38,130 bases of DNA from NCBI RefSeq assembly GCF_000003815.2, contig NW_023365794.1:25103-63232 (forward strand), in the 5' to 3' direction. Source of the DNA: Branchiostoma floridae (taxonomy: Eukaryota > Chordata > Leptocardii > Amphioxiformes > Branchiostomatidae). Positions within the stretch are counted from its first letter, which is position 1. The number at the start of each line of letters is the position of its first letter. Made by a program: the position numbers and the translations under genes. Below, one piece after another: positions 23,001-32,738 of the stretch. The notes below the pieces were generated by a model, which did not search any database, had not been told where the DNA came from, and saw only the letters and a list, made by a program, of their open reading frames with translations.

Positions 23001-26000
23001 ACTGCAAGGACCCCTACTCTTTTGGTGTAGGATCTTACATGTAGTGTGGTAGGATCTTACATGTACAGTGAAACCTGCCTTAGGGGTCACCTGAGTATAG
23101 GGGCCACCTGGCCATTGCGGTCACTTTTTGTCGGTCCCTTGGATTTTTCCCATTGACGTAAGCATTAAGAAATAGTCTATAGCGGTCACCTGTCGAATGC
23201 GGTCGCGGCCAGCCGATTTTCAGTCCGGCCGCTATGCCAACACTGCCGATAGCGGTCACCGGCGCGACTGGCCGGCCGCGTTATGCCGCGCTAAACCCAC
23301 GCGGGGTTCACTTTTTTTTTCAATTTCTGCACTACATCAGCAAAATGTAGGCTCAACTTGGACGATTTACGAAGGAAACATTGAATAAAGAAACATTTTA
23401 CAAAATTATGTGATTTTATGCGAAGTTTTTCCACCAAAGTGTTGTTGGAGTTTTTCTCGTCTCAGACTCTTTGCACTCTACCCTTCTCTACATCGTCATT
23501 TCTGTGCAGACTGAAAGAATATATGGACAGATTTTACAAGTAGACCGTCCGTTCATGTATCTGATGTTATAGGCTCTTGAAATCCATGTGCGATGGTCTA
23601 ATTTTCGTATTCCGCGGGCCAAAAATATCGGAATTGTATTTGCGTAAATTTTCCAAGATGGCGCCGCCTCAGAAAATAAACAAGGTCAATAGGGGTCAGT
23701 GGACGACTCCATTTTTGCCAAGGTAAAATGTGGGAACAACAATTCTGATTTATAGCACAAAATACGGTGATTATGGTATAAAAACGATAAGAATCAATGA
23801 AATCAACGTTATTTATGTAAGAACTAGACGAAGTTGGATTTTTGTCAAAGAAATAAGCCTACATAGAGACAGCTTTATTTCGACGTGACCACCTTGGCAT
23901 AATGGCGCATGCAGACAAGTCAAGCCAAGCCTTCCTGAACAAGTGAAAGTTTTTGTGGCGTTTTGATGTTTAGAAATGATTATGAACTTGTTATCAGCAG
24001 TGATTGAACGTCTAATTTTTGCCGGCAACTAGCGGAATTTACACGATTTGTCTATTCGATTGGCAAAGTTGCCGGAGACGCGCGCTGTGACCCAAGACAA
24101 GAAAGTCAGATCGAGGAACAAAGGAAAATGGCGGCGCTGACTTCGTGTTCAGACAAGAGAACCAAGCAAATGTCTGTCAGTTTTGACTCAGAAATACGAT
24201 GTCGAAGGCTTCGACTCCCGAGGGACACGCATTGACGTTGGTCATTCGGCGTTCCGAGAACGGCAATTCCCCCCGTCAACTAGCGGCTGATTTCGGAGCA
24301 GGTGTCGGTCGGACTCAGATTAGTGTTAATGTCTAAATTATAGTACACTGTCTTCTAATGTCATGATTGACATACATTTTGACTATACAGAAATAAGGGA
24401 GCAGCTACAGTGCTGTAGCAGTAGTAGTAATACAAATGTATTTCATTAAACTGTTTGTTTTAAACTCATATTTAGTTTAAATGTATAACCTTAATAATAT
24501 TGTCAATAAATACTCAGTATCTCAACAGAAGCTGAATGCCTTGTCACTTATTGGTTGTGGTGAAATGTACCTTTTTGGCTTTACTGCCTATAGGGGCCAC
24601 CTGCCCATAGGGGCCAAATTTGGTCAGTCCCTTGAGTGACCCCTATAGACAGGTTTCACTGTACATGTATGTGTGGTTGTCCTCAAACACCTCTGGGTTT
24701 ACGTCCCCTCAGAGAGATTTCTTATACAGCATAGCTATCAACCAAGCTTCCAAAACATTTGATCTCAATGATGGCTATAATAAATGGTTGCCACCCACCA
24801 TTGCCTGGCTGTAGGGTGGATGCCTGTACCATAGATGGAGGCTTAGAGCCTGGCTGTACAGAACCAGACTGTTGTGGTTGTACGGCTGGTTTTGATACAG
24901 ATTGTGGCATGCCAGGCTGTGCAGTAGTAGTGCCTGGTCTGAAGCTGAAGGCCTGACCAGCACTGGGGGCACCAAAACCAAAACCTGTTGTCTTGGGTGC
25001 TGCTGGGGCAATGCTAGACACTGGGGAATATAGAGTTTCATTCACAGACACGGAAGTAAAATATAATGATCATAGAATCACTTATAAGTCATTGACTGAG
25101 GTATGTACAGTACAGGCCATGAAATATGCATCAAATTTGGCAAAACTTTCTGCAAAATTTCACTGGACTTAACGCAATCTTTCGCAGTGTGTTCTGCAAA
25201 ACTTTGCAAGGCATTCTGCAAAATTACGCAGCGTTAGAGCTTTACAAATCAAAATGACCAAGCTCTAGAAATCGTACAATTACAAGGTATTCATCATGAT
25301 TGGACGGCACAATGATCAATAACAAATTGTCAGATTTTTTTTTACTTTTCAAGAAAGCATTACAGTAGAAATTTTTAGAGTACTCAAAGCATTTATTCTC
25401 CTATCAAAATGTAACCTTACATATGTGACCTTAAATACTTGTAGAACAGCTCTGCAGTACCTGTAGTAGATGCAGGCATGGAGAACAGTCCTGTAGCACC
25501 AGTGGTACCAGGAGCAGGTACAGCAGTAGTGGAGGTGACAGCAGCAGGTTTCACACTCACACCTGCTGGTGCAGCCATGGAGAAGGCGCTAGCACCAGGC
25601 CCTGTGGGTGCCGCCGTGGGCTGGGTAGTACCAGGTGCTGCGAAGGAGAACCCCTGGCTGCTGGTACCACCTGTGGTACCTGGCTGGGAGGAACCTAGGG
25701 ACAGAAGTACCGCAACATAAAGGTCTTTGTTTTGCAGGAAAAAATTGTTCAAGACTTGGGACACGTTGATTAAATTTTGATTAGATGGATGACATCCGCG
25801 CACGCATTTTCTGTTGTTTGCACACAAAAAAAGAAGTTTTCAAACATACTGTAATCATAAAACGTAGCTGTAAAATATGCAAATATATGCTATAGCCATA
25901 GGTTTAAAAAAGATATACAGGAAAATATATATTAATGTCATAGAATTGCAGCAGCAAGAAAAAAGGAAAATAAAAATGAAGAATCGATTGTTTGGCATTT

Positions 26001-29000
26001 CCACTATACCATATTCTATTTGTTTGTGCATTTGTTCAACCTTCCTGGCCACTTAGATTTCATAATAAAAGCAACTTTTTTGGGGGGAAAACTTATTCTT
26101 TTTTATTCACACGGCCGCACCAAATTGGTTGTTCACAGAGGCATCCATATAATCAAATCAACATGGCCTTATTAAGGGAACTATACAGTCGTGAGAGTAA
26201 ACAATGAATAATGCTTTAGTAAAACCCAATTCATGCATACATGGTGTAACTGTTAGTTCATGATACGACTATAAGACAATATCAAACTTGTATCTTGTTT
26301 CTTTCACAATTTAGCATGCACGTAACATTCACAGTAACACTATTTAATCTACAAATGCTTGGTTAGAAAACACAGCACACAACAAACCTGGTAGTGAGAA
26401 GGAAAAGGCAGAACTAGAGCCAGCCTGTTGTCCGCCAGGTAAAGCAAACTTAAACCCAGCACTGGAATTTCCTCCTATAGTTAAACCTCCAGTTGAAGTA
26501 GTAGTGGAGGCGCCGGGCAAACCAAATTTTGGGGCGGCAGAGCTGGCGGCACTGCCAAAGAGAGACAAACCTCCAGAAGTAGTAGAAGGAGTGGTTTGTA
26601 GCCCCATTTTTGGGGTGGATGTTGGAGCAGTGAACAGGGAACTGGTTGGAGCTGCAGCTGGTGGTGCTTGTGGTTGGGTGAAGCTGAAGGTTGTGGAGGC
26701 AGGGACTGCCGCTGGTTTGGGGAGGGGGGCAGTGTTCTCCTTCCCTGCTGTAGCTGGCTGCGGCTGCTGGACAGCTACAGGTGCTACAGGCTTTGCTGCA
26801 GCTGCAGGGGATGCAGCTTGAGCTGTATATAGAATAGAATCCATCATGAACATGTATAGGTAACACTTAGCTACATTATCTTTTATAATTACTGACAATT
26901 CCTTTTTTTATGTTGACAGGGTGTGCATGATCACTAACAGAAGTACTGTAAATGTATTTAAATTCGAGGGGATTTAATTTCCTGGTTACGACAAAATGGA
27001 GTTTTCGTGGTTGTTTTAAGTTCACGGTAGCGCCCTAGACTGCAGTCTCATACTATAATAGAAAAATGGTTTGTGGCTTTAAGTTTGTGGTGTAGTGGTC
27101 ACCGCAAAAGCCGCAAACATAAAACCACCGCCAACATTTCTGCATTTACAGTATGCTATAAATATATAATACAGTAACAAAAATAAAAATCTGAGATACT
27201 ATATATGTCAATACTACAAAAGTACTTACAACTCTAACAAAATAGGTTTATAACTTTAACAGCAACATGTACTAATTCACACAAAACTAAAACATTTCAA
27301 AACTACTGTGTATGTAACTACAATAGTTCAGGTAAAATGTTAGGATTACCTGGACCTTGCCTTTCACCCTGTGCAGACAGGGTAGTGGGAGGCTTGATGA
27401 TGGTCAGTGGCTGGGGCGGAGCTGTGTTAACCATGTAGAATGGACACAGCAGGCCGTCGGTGGATAGAAGCATGAAGATGGGCATCGGCGGGAGGCTCTG
27501 ATTCTCACCTGTGGTAAAATGGAAAGTTTCTCAGAACAATCCGTTCACAGCATTTCACCTAGCCATATACAGTTTGCATCTGTGGGTTGCATGAGAAATG
27601 CTTAAGGTTGGATAGTTTTAAAGATGAAAACATATTAGTTAAGTACTATGAAAAGACAATTAAAAATACTGATTTCAGTAAAATTTCACACGTCAATCTT
27701 GCATTGCTCCTTAGGAATATCTAACCCAATGAATGAGGCCTAGTAACCATTATCTTTCAGGGTTCATTCACCGAATCCTGAGATAAACTGTATTCTCATC
27801 ATCATCTATCTCTTTATAACTATTTGACCGTTGGGGCACCACAGAAGGTCTGTCCATTCCCTCATATTATCCAATCTTTTCCTCCCATTGGCTACAAAAT
27901 GTACCTCTCTTTCTTCCTCCCTGTATGGTTCCCTGCAAACTGTACACAGACTTACCAATAGGGATATGATTGGTTGATGTGAGGTCCACAGCCATGCCCA
28001 TGGGGTAGGTCTCATCGTGATTGGTGGACAGGGGAAGCTCTGCCCTGGCAGCATCATCCAGGTTCCACAGTTCCCACACATTCTACAGGCAAGAACCAGC
28101 AACTTCACAACTTTACATCATTGTAAAAACTTAATTGTACAAAAGTTCGCTATAAGCTATGTTTGATAGACTTTCATCATAAGGAAAATGTAACAGGAAA
28201 AAACAATTTGTCAAAGCTCTTGGATGGTTTTAAATGTTCAGACACTTTATCTCACCTTGTCTTCAAGATTCTTGCCAATCACTGCTGCTTCCATGGACCT
28301 ACTGGAAGCACATACCACAAGTCCCCTGCAAAAAGACATCAACAAACTTTTGATGTACATAGTATTTCTATATAAATTTTTTCATTAATACACAATGTAT
28401 TTGAATTCATAAGCAAGATTTTGATCTTTTCTATACACTGATAAAAGGATACTTCATGACTAGTTAGCAAGGAAACCACTACCATTGTCCCCTGCATCCT
28501 CTCGTTAGTCAGTCAGACTGAATCAGAGAATGACTTCAGGTGTATCTGAGCCTGACCACCCCCATATAGCCTCACTTGGTAGCTCCCAAAGTTGAAAGGT
28601 CACGGGTTACCCATGTTAGCAAGGAAACCACTACCATTCATCCACGTGGTGCAGAAAGTACTTCAGGTCTCTGTCCTCCCCACCACCAAAACAGATCTCC
28701 TCAAAGTTTGTGAAGTTGGTTGGACGCTGCTCGTCTTTTTTCTGCAAAGAAAGAAAAGGTGTTGGGTTTGAGAAGAATATAAGAAATGCATCAATATATT
28801 TTGTATATACACAAGAATGGAGCGTGTGCTTGTAGATTTACATGTGATTTTCTGCATCTAGTTATATCCCATTGAGAGGGGAAGAAAATTTATTGCAGCT
28901 TACCGGCAGGGACACCACAACCAGGCTGGGTTGGGAAGCATCGTCTGTGATGACATCATACAGCACCACAAACACATAGGTTGACAGCCACAGGATATCA

Positions 29001-32000
29001 TTCACTGCAAAAGGAGATTTTGGTAAGGTTATAACACTATAAAGATATCAGTTGCAATCAGTTACTTTAAGTTCATATACATTGTACCTAGTGACCATCA
29101 CACCTGGTGTAACAAATCAAAGGTTTACAAAACTGGATAAGAAGGAAAGGGAGTTAAAGATCAGACAAAACTTTGTATCAAAATGTTACAACAACAGAAT
29201 TACCTTGTGCTTTGCTGTCTCCAAAAATGTCTGGCTTTGGCACAGATTTCTTCTCTTGCAATACCTGTGATGAACAAAAATGGTAAACTATTTGAGCCTT
29301 CATACCAATAGCATGTGTTAGTGCTTCAACGAATCCTTTCTTTCACACATAGACAAAGTTTTTTTTAATGTATGTACATGTATCTAACAATCTATACTGT
29401 ACAGAATAGTCAATTACCCTTAATTAGTCTTTTGCAACATGGAAATGACTGAGACCTCCCCATCCGAAATTCGCAATACCACAAATCCTTGTACCTGTAA
29501 TAAAGCTGTACAAGTACTAGAGAATTGTACCGTGAGTTTAAAGTTTAACTTAAAGCACTAAAAATAAATTAAGCCACAAGATGAAAACAAGTTAGTGGTT
29601 TACAGTACACTATTATCTGCTTTTAATCAATGACTATTGAAGTTATGTGTACAAATGTAGACCTACAGCTGTGAACTGTGCAAATGATCCATCCTGTCTG
29701 CCTGCTACTAGCTGTTTTCCCTTGGGACTCCAGCAAACTGAAACACATGACAAGAAGACATAGAACTTTACACATCTGTTTGCGTTGCTTTATATTGTAT
29801 CATTTACTAATAATTTTGCAGGGTTATTGGAAACAAAATTTGAGAAAATAATCCTAATGTGCCTAGTTTGATATATTTTTTACAAAGTTACATACATTCT
29901 TCAATATTGTACTCACTTGCAGTGATGCCTTTGGTGTTGTCAAAATTTGCCATCATTTTCATGCTGTTATTGTCGGTGACCTCCAATATGACCAGTGTTC
30001 CATCTGACCGCAGGCACGCCAGCATGTTAGGGTGGGCAGGATTCCACTTCACATCCGCTACAGTCACACCCTTGTTCGTGGACAGCTTTGTCTTACAGAA
30101 GGGAGGCTTAGGATCCTGTGGATTACCAATCATAACAGATACAACATCACAAGGAAAAGATAGCATACAATGGTCCACAAATCCAACTGTGCATGTGCAA
30201 GTCAAAGACAAAGGCCTCTGTCACTAAAATAAGCCTGGGCATTGTTATGCAAACAAACAGACTGACAGTCGAATATCTGGACAGGTCTTAGCATTGTGCT
30301 TACAAGTTAGGGGCTTCAATGTACAGTTGGATTTATGAACAGGCTTATACATGATGGGAAAAGCATATCTTAGCCAAAGGAAGCTATTGACTCACCCACC
30401 TACAAGTACGTCATAAAAAAGTAAGATTTAAGCATACAAAGGCAAATACTTGACAGACTTGCAGCCACTTTCTCATCGGTCAAACAGAAAATTGCCATAC
30501 TATCATTGGTTAAACTTAAACAGTTAATTGTCATTGACAGTCAGGATCAGGATAAATATCTGTATATTGTGTGAATAGGGAATGTAGTACACACATTGCT
30601 AAGGAAAGCCCTGGTGTCGAACATGACCAGTGCCAGGCCATCTTCTCTGGTGTAACAGACAGACAGTGTCAGTTCATCACAGCTCAGACCCAGGTGGTGG
30701 ATACAGGGGATTGAGATCCGCTTCATAGGCAGGCTGTCAACTGGAAAAGACATATTCAAGTTACACTTACAGGAAACAATACTGTGTCGGACTGAGTACT
30801 ATTTATGTACTATAAGTATAATTGCATCTACTGTTTTTTTCGACCTCTCCACTGCAAATTCATGATGCCTCAAATATGCATTTCAAATACATTTTGTATA
30901 ATGGCTACAGCACGCCAGAACTGTTTCTACTGCAAATCTAAAAATAACACAATGAAAACCTCATCCTCCTTGCTACCACAAAATAAATCATCACAAAAGT
31001 AAATGAATCTACAGTGCTTTCATCAATCAGTATCTAGAATGCTGCACATGTGGAGGATGTTAGCAAGGCAAGACAGTAATTTTTATGTAATATCTTGTAG
31101 TGCTTACCGATGGTGTTGATGTCTCCTGATGTGTTGCTGTGGTGAATCTTTCCCATTTCGGCTGTCTGGATAACCTTAAGATCTGGGGACACAGAATAGT
31201 ACTTTCTATTGTCTACACGTACTAGTACAGTTTTTTTGTTTTGTTTTTGTATACAGTAAAAAAAAGTAAGATCCCTTGTCCTAGTGACACTGTGTGGTTT
31301 TTATGCATTGGGAGCATAAAAACCTTATTCGCATTTGACATCTCAATTTACTACAGCAATCAAATGCTTGTACTACATGGTTGTACTTTGCAATGCTTAT
31401 CAAAGTTTTATCAGAAGAGAATGTATATGTTGTATATGTAGACTGTCAAATCAAGGAAGCAAGACAATTCTAATAATGATGTTCCATGCAGCTCTGCAGG
31501 CTGTCAGAAGAGGGATCTTCTACCAAATTCTAAATATAGTTCAAACTCACATCCTTTGCATTGTAGTAGTAAATTTAAAGTCTACTGACAAAATACATAT
31601 TACAGTAGAAGTCGGCTATTGGCATCAGCGATTTGTCAGCGAATTTTACCCGTTTACCCGACTTAGTCCAATAACCCTAGGTGAGTCCAAACGATCCGCG
31701 GCGGGGGGAGGGGGGCGTTGTATATTAGTTATAACAAATCCTTTGGAATCTTATCCCATTCCATATATCACATCACAACATTTAGTTTCAGCACAATGCT
31801 AAACTTTCTTCAACAGTGTCCAACACTAAGGTGTACATAATATTAGATAAGAAGTTTATTTGCAAGTTCGTGCCCGGGGGCTAATTGCAAGTACATGGTA
31901 TACACATAGTGACAATGGACAGTCATAAACAATATTCTATATATATATATATTCAATATAATATTAGATCAAATTTTCAAATTTCACTACGGTGTTACCT

Positions 32001-32738
32001 TCTCCAGGATCAATAATGACCAATCACTTCTGAACATAAACTTGCGAGAGATAAAGACATGACTGATCTTATCAACATGTGATCTTATGGAAAGGTGTCA
32101 TCAGCAAATGGTCAAACGTATATTAATGGAAGTTTTAAGAGTGCCCTTCCTGTTCTGATCTTCCTGGCACGTTTGACCAATTGCTGACGTCACGTTTCTG
32201 CATGGGGCCATCAAGTGTCTGTAATTTGTGTTGGAAGAAACATTAGCATTGTCACTGTGCTATGATTACAACCAACATTTGATTTAAACTACCTGTTGGG
32301 CACCCGACATAGGTTATCCCATATATGTTGGAGACAGCTATCAGATTGTACCGGCCCACACTACTGGTGTCATCAGGGAAGGGCTGGTCACTCACTCGCA
32401 GTTTACTCATCTGGCGAAAGGAAAATTCCTGCAAGGGACAAAGTCACAAATTTTATATTTACAGTAAATGGTAAAAATCTGTCAGGTCTAACGTTACAGC
32501 ATCTAAAAATACTGATGGATATGTATCAAGAACTTAACGGGATATTACGATGGTTTAAAAGCTACCAGTACTTATAATAAAGCATTATTTACATATAAAT
32601 CTAGACGAGGAACGTTTACGAGATCTAAATGCGTGTGTTAGGATATGTATATAAAAGAGAAAGTTTCAGACGTCAGACATGAATAAATTTTGAACTCGTA
32701 TTTCTTACCTTCACGTCCCTTTCTGGGAAGTCTGACAT
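7571..32738 (-). CDS. NUP214: Nuclear pore complex protein Nup214 (CAN), 42 coding exons
   Basis: This is a structural and transport nucleoporin of the cytoplasmic face of the pore. With Nup88 and Nup62 it serves mRNA export (through the DDX19-binding propeller) and CRM1 export (through the FG tail). The traced exons give 6705 nt, 2234 aa plus stop; human NUP214 is about 2090 aa. Order: beta-propeller about 1-427, Ser/Pro/Ala linker 428-794, coiled coil 795-991, basic segment 992-1100, FG-rich tail 1101-2234. Strong family matches are [13 protein letters not shown] (propeller end), PMGMAVDLT and [12 protein letters not shown] (FG tail). The start ATG at 32736-32738 opens with [10 protein letters not shown], followed after intron 1 by EFSFRQ, which resembles the vertebrate start. 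Every junction keeps phase. Intron 24 has a GC donor; all others read are GT-AG. The exact C-terminus is less certain because the stop overlaps a donor-like site. Confidence 0.96.
7917..7963. repeat. ACAT-type microsatellite
   Basis: Imperfect ACATACAT/ACAA run in intron 41 of NUP214. Confidence 0.8.
8045..8092. repeat. (TG)24 microsatellite, (CA)n on the NUP214 strand
   Basis: A perfect 48-nt TG run. On the sense strand of NUP214 it is a CA repeat starting about 36 nt downstream of the donor of microexon 41. Intronic CA repeats near donors are known hnRNP L-binding splicing elements, so a role in exon 41 choice is possible. Confidence 0.97.
9992..12233 (-). other. NUP214: NUP214 exons 34-38: dense GLFG/FG block
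   Basis: Exons: 12000-12233, 11200-11451, 10622-10897, 10283-10357 (or 10360), 9992-10084. Motifs include [51 protein letters not shown] and the family signature [12 protein letters not shown] followed by NPFGG. This block binds transport receptors in homologues, notably CRM1. All five exons are phase 1-1. Exon 37 has a tandem NAGNAG acceptor, hence the two possible starts. Intron 34 hosts a MITE at 11524-11878. Confidence 0.9.
11524..11878. mobile_element. hAT-like MITE, about 355 bp
   Basis: The left end TAGGCTGGGTACCATC..AGTAGTTCGCTCC (from 11525) is matched in reverse complement by the right end GGAGTGAACTACT..GATGGTACCCAGGCTA (to 11878). Flanks are TTACCTCA (11516-11523) and TTACCCCA (11879-11886): an 8-bp target duplication with one mismatch, as hAT elements make. 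One extra C sits at the left junction. It lies in NUP214 intron 34. It encodes no open transposase. Confidence 0.75.
12556..13748 (-). other. NUP214: NUP214 exons 30-33: triplicated short exon and Thr-rich exon
   Basis: Exons: 13698-13748 (51 nt), 13359-13427 (69 nt), 13007-13087 (81 nt), 12556-12729 (174 nt). The first three encode variants of one unit: [32 protein letters not shown] and [16 protein letters not shown]. All are phase 1-1, so they look like exon duplications. Exon 33 is a Thr/Ala-rich spacer without FG ([18 protein letters not shown]). These exons are too short or too biased to appear as long open frames and were traced by splice sites. Confidence 0.85.
15410..15580. repeat. 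long inverted repeat (hairpin) in a transposon-like insert
   Basis: The left arm AATACAACATGGTGTATT..CATCACCC..GGTCCCAGCCC (from about 15430) pairs with the right arm GGGCTGGTACC..GGGTGAT..AATACACTGTGTTGTATT (to about 15562). Weaker pairing extends to 15410 and 15580. The loop is CACCCTCCAGCCTTTGGG or nearby. A second inverted pair, GCAAGCTGGTGTG at about 15113 and CACACCAGCTTGC at about 15239, lies just left. The whole GC-richer block about 15090-15620 differs in composition from the flanking intron 27 and is probably inserted DNA of unknown class. Confidence 0.7.
16076..16200 (-). mobile_element. LINE 3'-end fragment
   Basis: The minus strand reads TTTTGTCGTGTCAATAAAGC followed by TTGCTGTTGTTGTA, a CR1-like 3' end with a TTG-type tail. 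Only the last 100 or so bp are present. It sits in NUP214 intron 26 next to an opposite-strand LINE piece. Confidence 0.55.
16238..16766 (+). mobile_element. 3' fragment of a CR1/L2-like LINE, related to 1207-3036
   Basis: The open frame to 16511 encodes the RT C-terminal region, with [16 protein letters not shown] and [16 protein letters not shown], homologous to [13 protein letters not shown] and CGQKTFAYTGTSQYN in the LINE at 1207-3036. The 3' UTR ends with GGGCCC..GCACTGAATAGGCTACCC and an AATAAACAAACAAAC tail, paralleling the GGGCTACCC..AAATAAATAAAT end of the other copy. It is inserted in NUP214 intron 26 on the strand opposite to the gene. Confidence 0.85.
16785..16935. mobile_element. 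diverged terminal piece of the pogo-like family at 23066-24661
   Basis: Shared words with 23085-23200, in order: CCA(T/C)CTGG..CCA, CACTTTTTG..CAGTCC, CATTGAC, AAGCATTAAG-like, a..CTAT/TCAATAG block and ACCACCTGTC. The terminal CAGTGAAACCTG is not intact, so only an internal subterminal part is recognisable. Confidence 0.55.
18578..18580 (-). other. non-canonical GC splice donor of NUP214 intron 24
   Basis: The junction reads GACAG|GCAAGC on the minus strand. CAG|GCAAG is the usual context of functional GC-AG introns. The exon joins in phase 2 to exon 25, and no GT alternative nearby keeps the frame open. Confidence 0.8.
18711..19065 (-). repeat. 30-bp coding minisatellite in NUP214 exon 24
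   Basis: The plus strand shows recurring CTGATTGG..GATCCAAAT..CTGCTGG about every 30 bp. On the coding strand this gives about twelve decapeptides of the form [S/A]xNQQPAxFG. Some units have lost the FG ([20 protein letters not shown]). Confidence 0.9.
19425..20349 (-). other. NUP214: NUP214 exons 21-23: basic conserved segment
   Basis: Exons: 20264-20349, 19966-20052, 19425-19577. Exon 22 carries [18 protein letters not shown] followed by VTPVRST, closely matching the vertebrate SPMKQAQLRNFLAKR / PPVRST sequence. Exon 23 ([18 protein letters not shown]) is Pro/Ser/Arg rich and matches the SRSAFLSQRYYE region. All three lie between the coiled coil and the FG tail, and exons 22 and 23 are phase 1-1. 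Confidence 0.92.
20631..22248 (-). other. NUP214: NUP214 exons 17-20: central coiled coil
   Basis: Exons: 22099-22248 (50 codons), 21778-21903 (42 codons), 21277-21416, 20631-20807. They encode about 197 aa with heptad-like hydrophobic spacing, for example [43 protein letters not shown] and [16 protein letters not shown]. This corresponds to the coiled coil that assembles with Nup88 and Nup62. Exon 18 matches the vertebrate region around a LHGDISSLKTTLLEGF-type sequence (here [16 protein letters not shown]). Confidence 0.93.
20858..21202. repeat. 345-bp imperfect palindrome (foldback element)
   Basis: The sequence from GCAATATTGCAGCGTTAAAA (20858) to about 21029 is matched in reverse complement by about 21031-21202. 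Examples are ATATTGACATCTA against TAGATGTCAATAT, CATTTACATCATTATTTCATA against TATGAAATAATGATGTAAATG, and ATTGGAACCCAA near the centre. There is almost no loop. It occupies most of NUP214 intron 19. It resembles a foldback MITE that is nearly all terminal repeat. Confidence 0.85.
22309..22468. mobile_element. 160-bp GC-rich insertion with 12-bp direct flanking repeats
   Basis: TACCATTTATCT occurs at 22297-22308 and again at 22469-22480, directly flanking the insert. The insert begins (A)CCCTGGATATCAGAGTACA and ends GTTCTCTGGAGACCAGGG, giving imperfect inverted ends CCCTGG..CAGAG..ACA. The interior is much more GC rich (GCGCGGCGGCG, GGGGCCCGCG) than intron 16 and contains AGCCGGCTAA twice. 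The superfamily is unclear because 12 bp is longer than most DNA-transposon duplications. Confidence 0.8.
23066..24661 (+). mobile_element. pogo/Tigger-like DNA transposon derivative, 1596 bp
   Basis: Inverted termini CAGTGAAACCTGCCTTAGGG (from 23066) and the reverse complement of CCCCTATAGACAGGTTTCACTG (to 24661) are flanked by TA on both sides, as in the Tc1/mariner/pogo group. The subterminal GGGGCCACCTG and GGTCAGTCCCTTG blocks also recur at both ends. Inside, 24231-24337 encodes a CENP-B/pogo-type helix-turn-helix remnant. No DDE catalytic domain was seen, so this is an internally deleted, non-autonomous copy. It lies in NUP214 intron 15, on the strand opposite to the gene if the helix-turn-helix defines its sense. 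Confidence 0.85.
24129..24337 (+). pseudogene. remnant CENP-B/pogo N-terminal DNA-binding domain
   Basis: An ATG in good context (AAAATGGCGGCG) at 24129 opens [14 protein letters not shown] and hits a stop at about 24229. In a shifted frame from about 24228 the reading [23 protein letters not shown] and GVGRTQISV resembles the helix-turn-helix of pogo/Tigger/CENP-B proteins (pattern K.EVI...E.G.S.R.LA.DFGV....IS). A stop follows at 24335-24337. Several helix residues before VIRR seem deleted. No catalytic domain follows. Confidence 0.65.
26946..27151. mobile_element. Tc1/mariner-like MITE, 206 bp
   Basis: The ends CTGTAAATG (26946) and CATTTACAG (27151) are inverted and flanked by TA on each side. 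The interior has short GTTCACGG / GTTTGTGG blocks and their complements. Related ends occur at 6130-6271, and an isolated ACTGTAAA..TTTACAGT pair lies at 19644-19671. It sits in NUP214 intron 12. Confidence 0.75.
28463..28638. repeat. 24-bp direct repeat duplicating the exon 9 donor
   Basis: The 24-bp segment GTTAGCAAGGAAACCACTACCATT occurs identically at 28463-28486 and 28615-28638 (start-to-start distance 152 bp). The right copy contains the donor of NUP214 exon 9 on the minus strand (ATG|GTAGTGG). The left copy therefore offers the same donor sequence inside intron 9. Confidence 0.9.
31847..31935 (-). mobile_element. LINE 3'-end fragment
   Basis: The minus strand reads CTTGCAATTAGCCCCCGGGC then ACGAACTTGCAAATAAAC, matching the block at about 3355-3390 (GCAATTAGCCCTCGGGC). 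Only the end is present, in NUP214 intron 2, next to a TA-rich tract. Confidence 0.5.
32095..32193. repeat. 99-bp hairpin element
   Basis: GTGTCATCAGCAAATGGTCA then AACGTA at the left is matched by the reverse complement of GGCACGTTTGACCAATTGCT then GACGTCAC at the right. The arms are about 26 bp with four mismatches. It lies in NUP214 intron 2 and looks like a small MITE or foldback element. Confidence 0.7.

Larger units (their letters stand above)
22685..26822 (-). other. NUP214: NUP214 exons 13-16: low-complexity linker
   Basis: Exons: 26388-26822, 25461-25694, 24799-25020, 22685-22893. They encode about 367 aa rich in Ala, Pro, Ser, Thr and Gly. Scattered phenylalanine motifs ([28 protein letters not shown]) fit the disordered linker between propeller and coiled coil in NUP214. 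Exons 13-15 are all phase 1-1; exon 16 ends in phase 0 at SILDE and leads into the coiled coil. Intron 15 is the largest (1905 bp) because it hosts the pogo-like element. Confidence 0.9.
27350..32738 (-). other. NUP214: NUP214 exons 1-12: N-terminal beta-propeller
   Basis: Exons in transcript order: 32709-32738, 32293-32428, 31108-31182, 30595-30740, 29917-30115, 29667-29737, 29204-29264, 28904-29004, 28635-28741, 28256-28325, 27956-28082, 27350-27508. They encode about 427 aa, the size of the seven-bladed propeller that binds the DEAD-box helicase DDX19 in known homologues. Conserved stretches include [52 protein letters not shown] and [15 protein letters not shown]. Exon 6 has two possible donors; only the one giving left end 29667 keeps frame. 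Introns contain a LINE 3' scrap (about 31847-31935), a hairpin (32095-32193) and a duplicated donor segment (28463-28486). Confidence 0.94.

Noticed and set aside
31611-31700. Transposon end (CAGTAGAAGTCGG..)
   Set aside because: Only one end is visible and no matching inverted end or target duplication was found.
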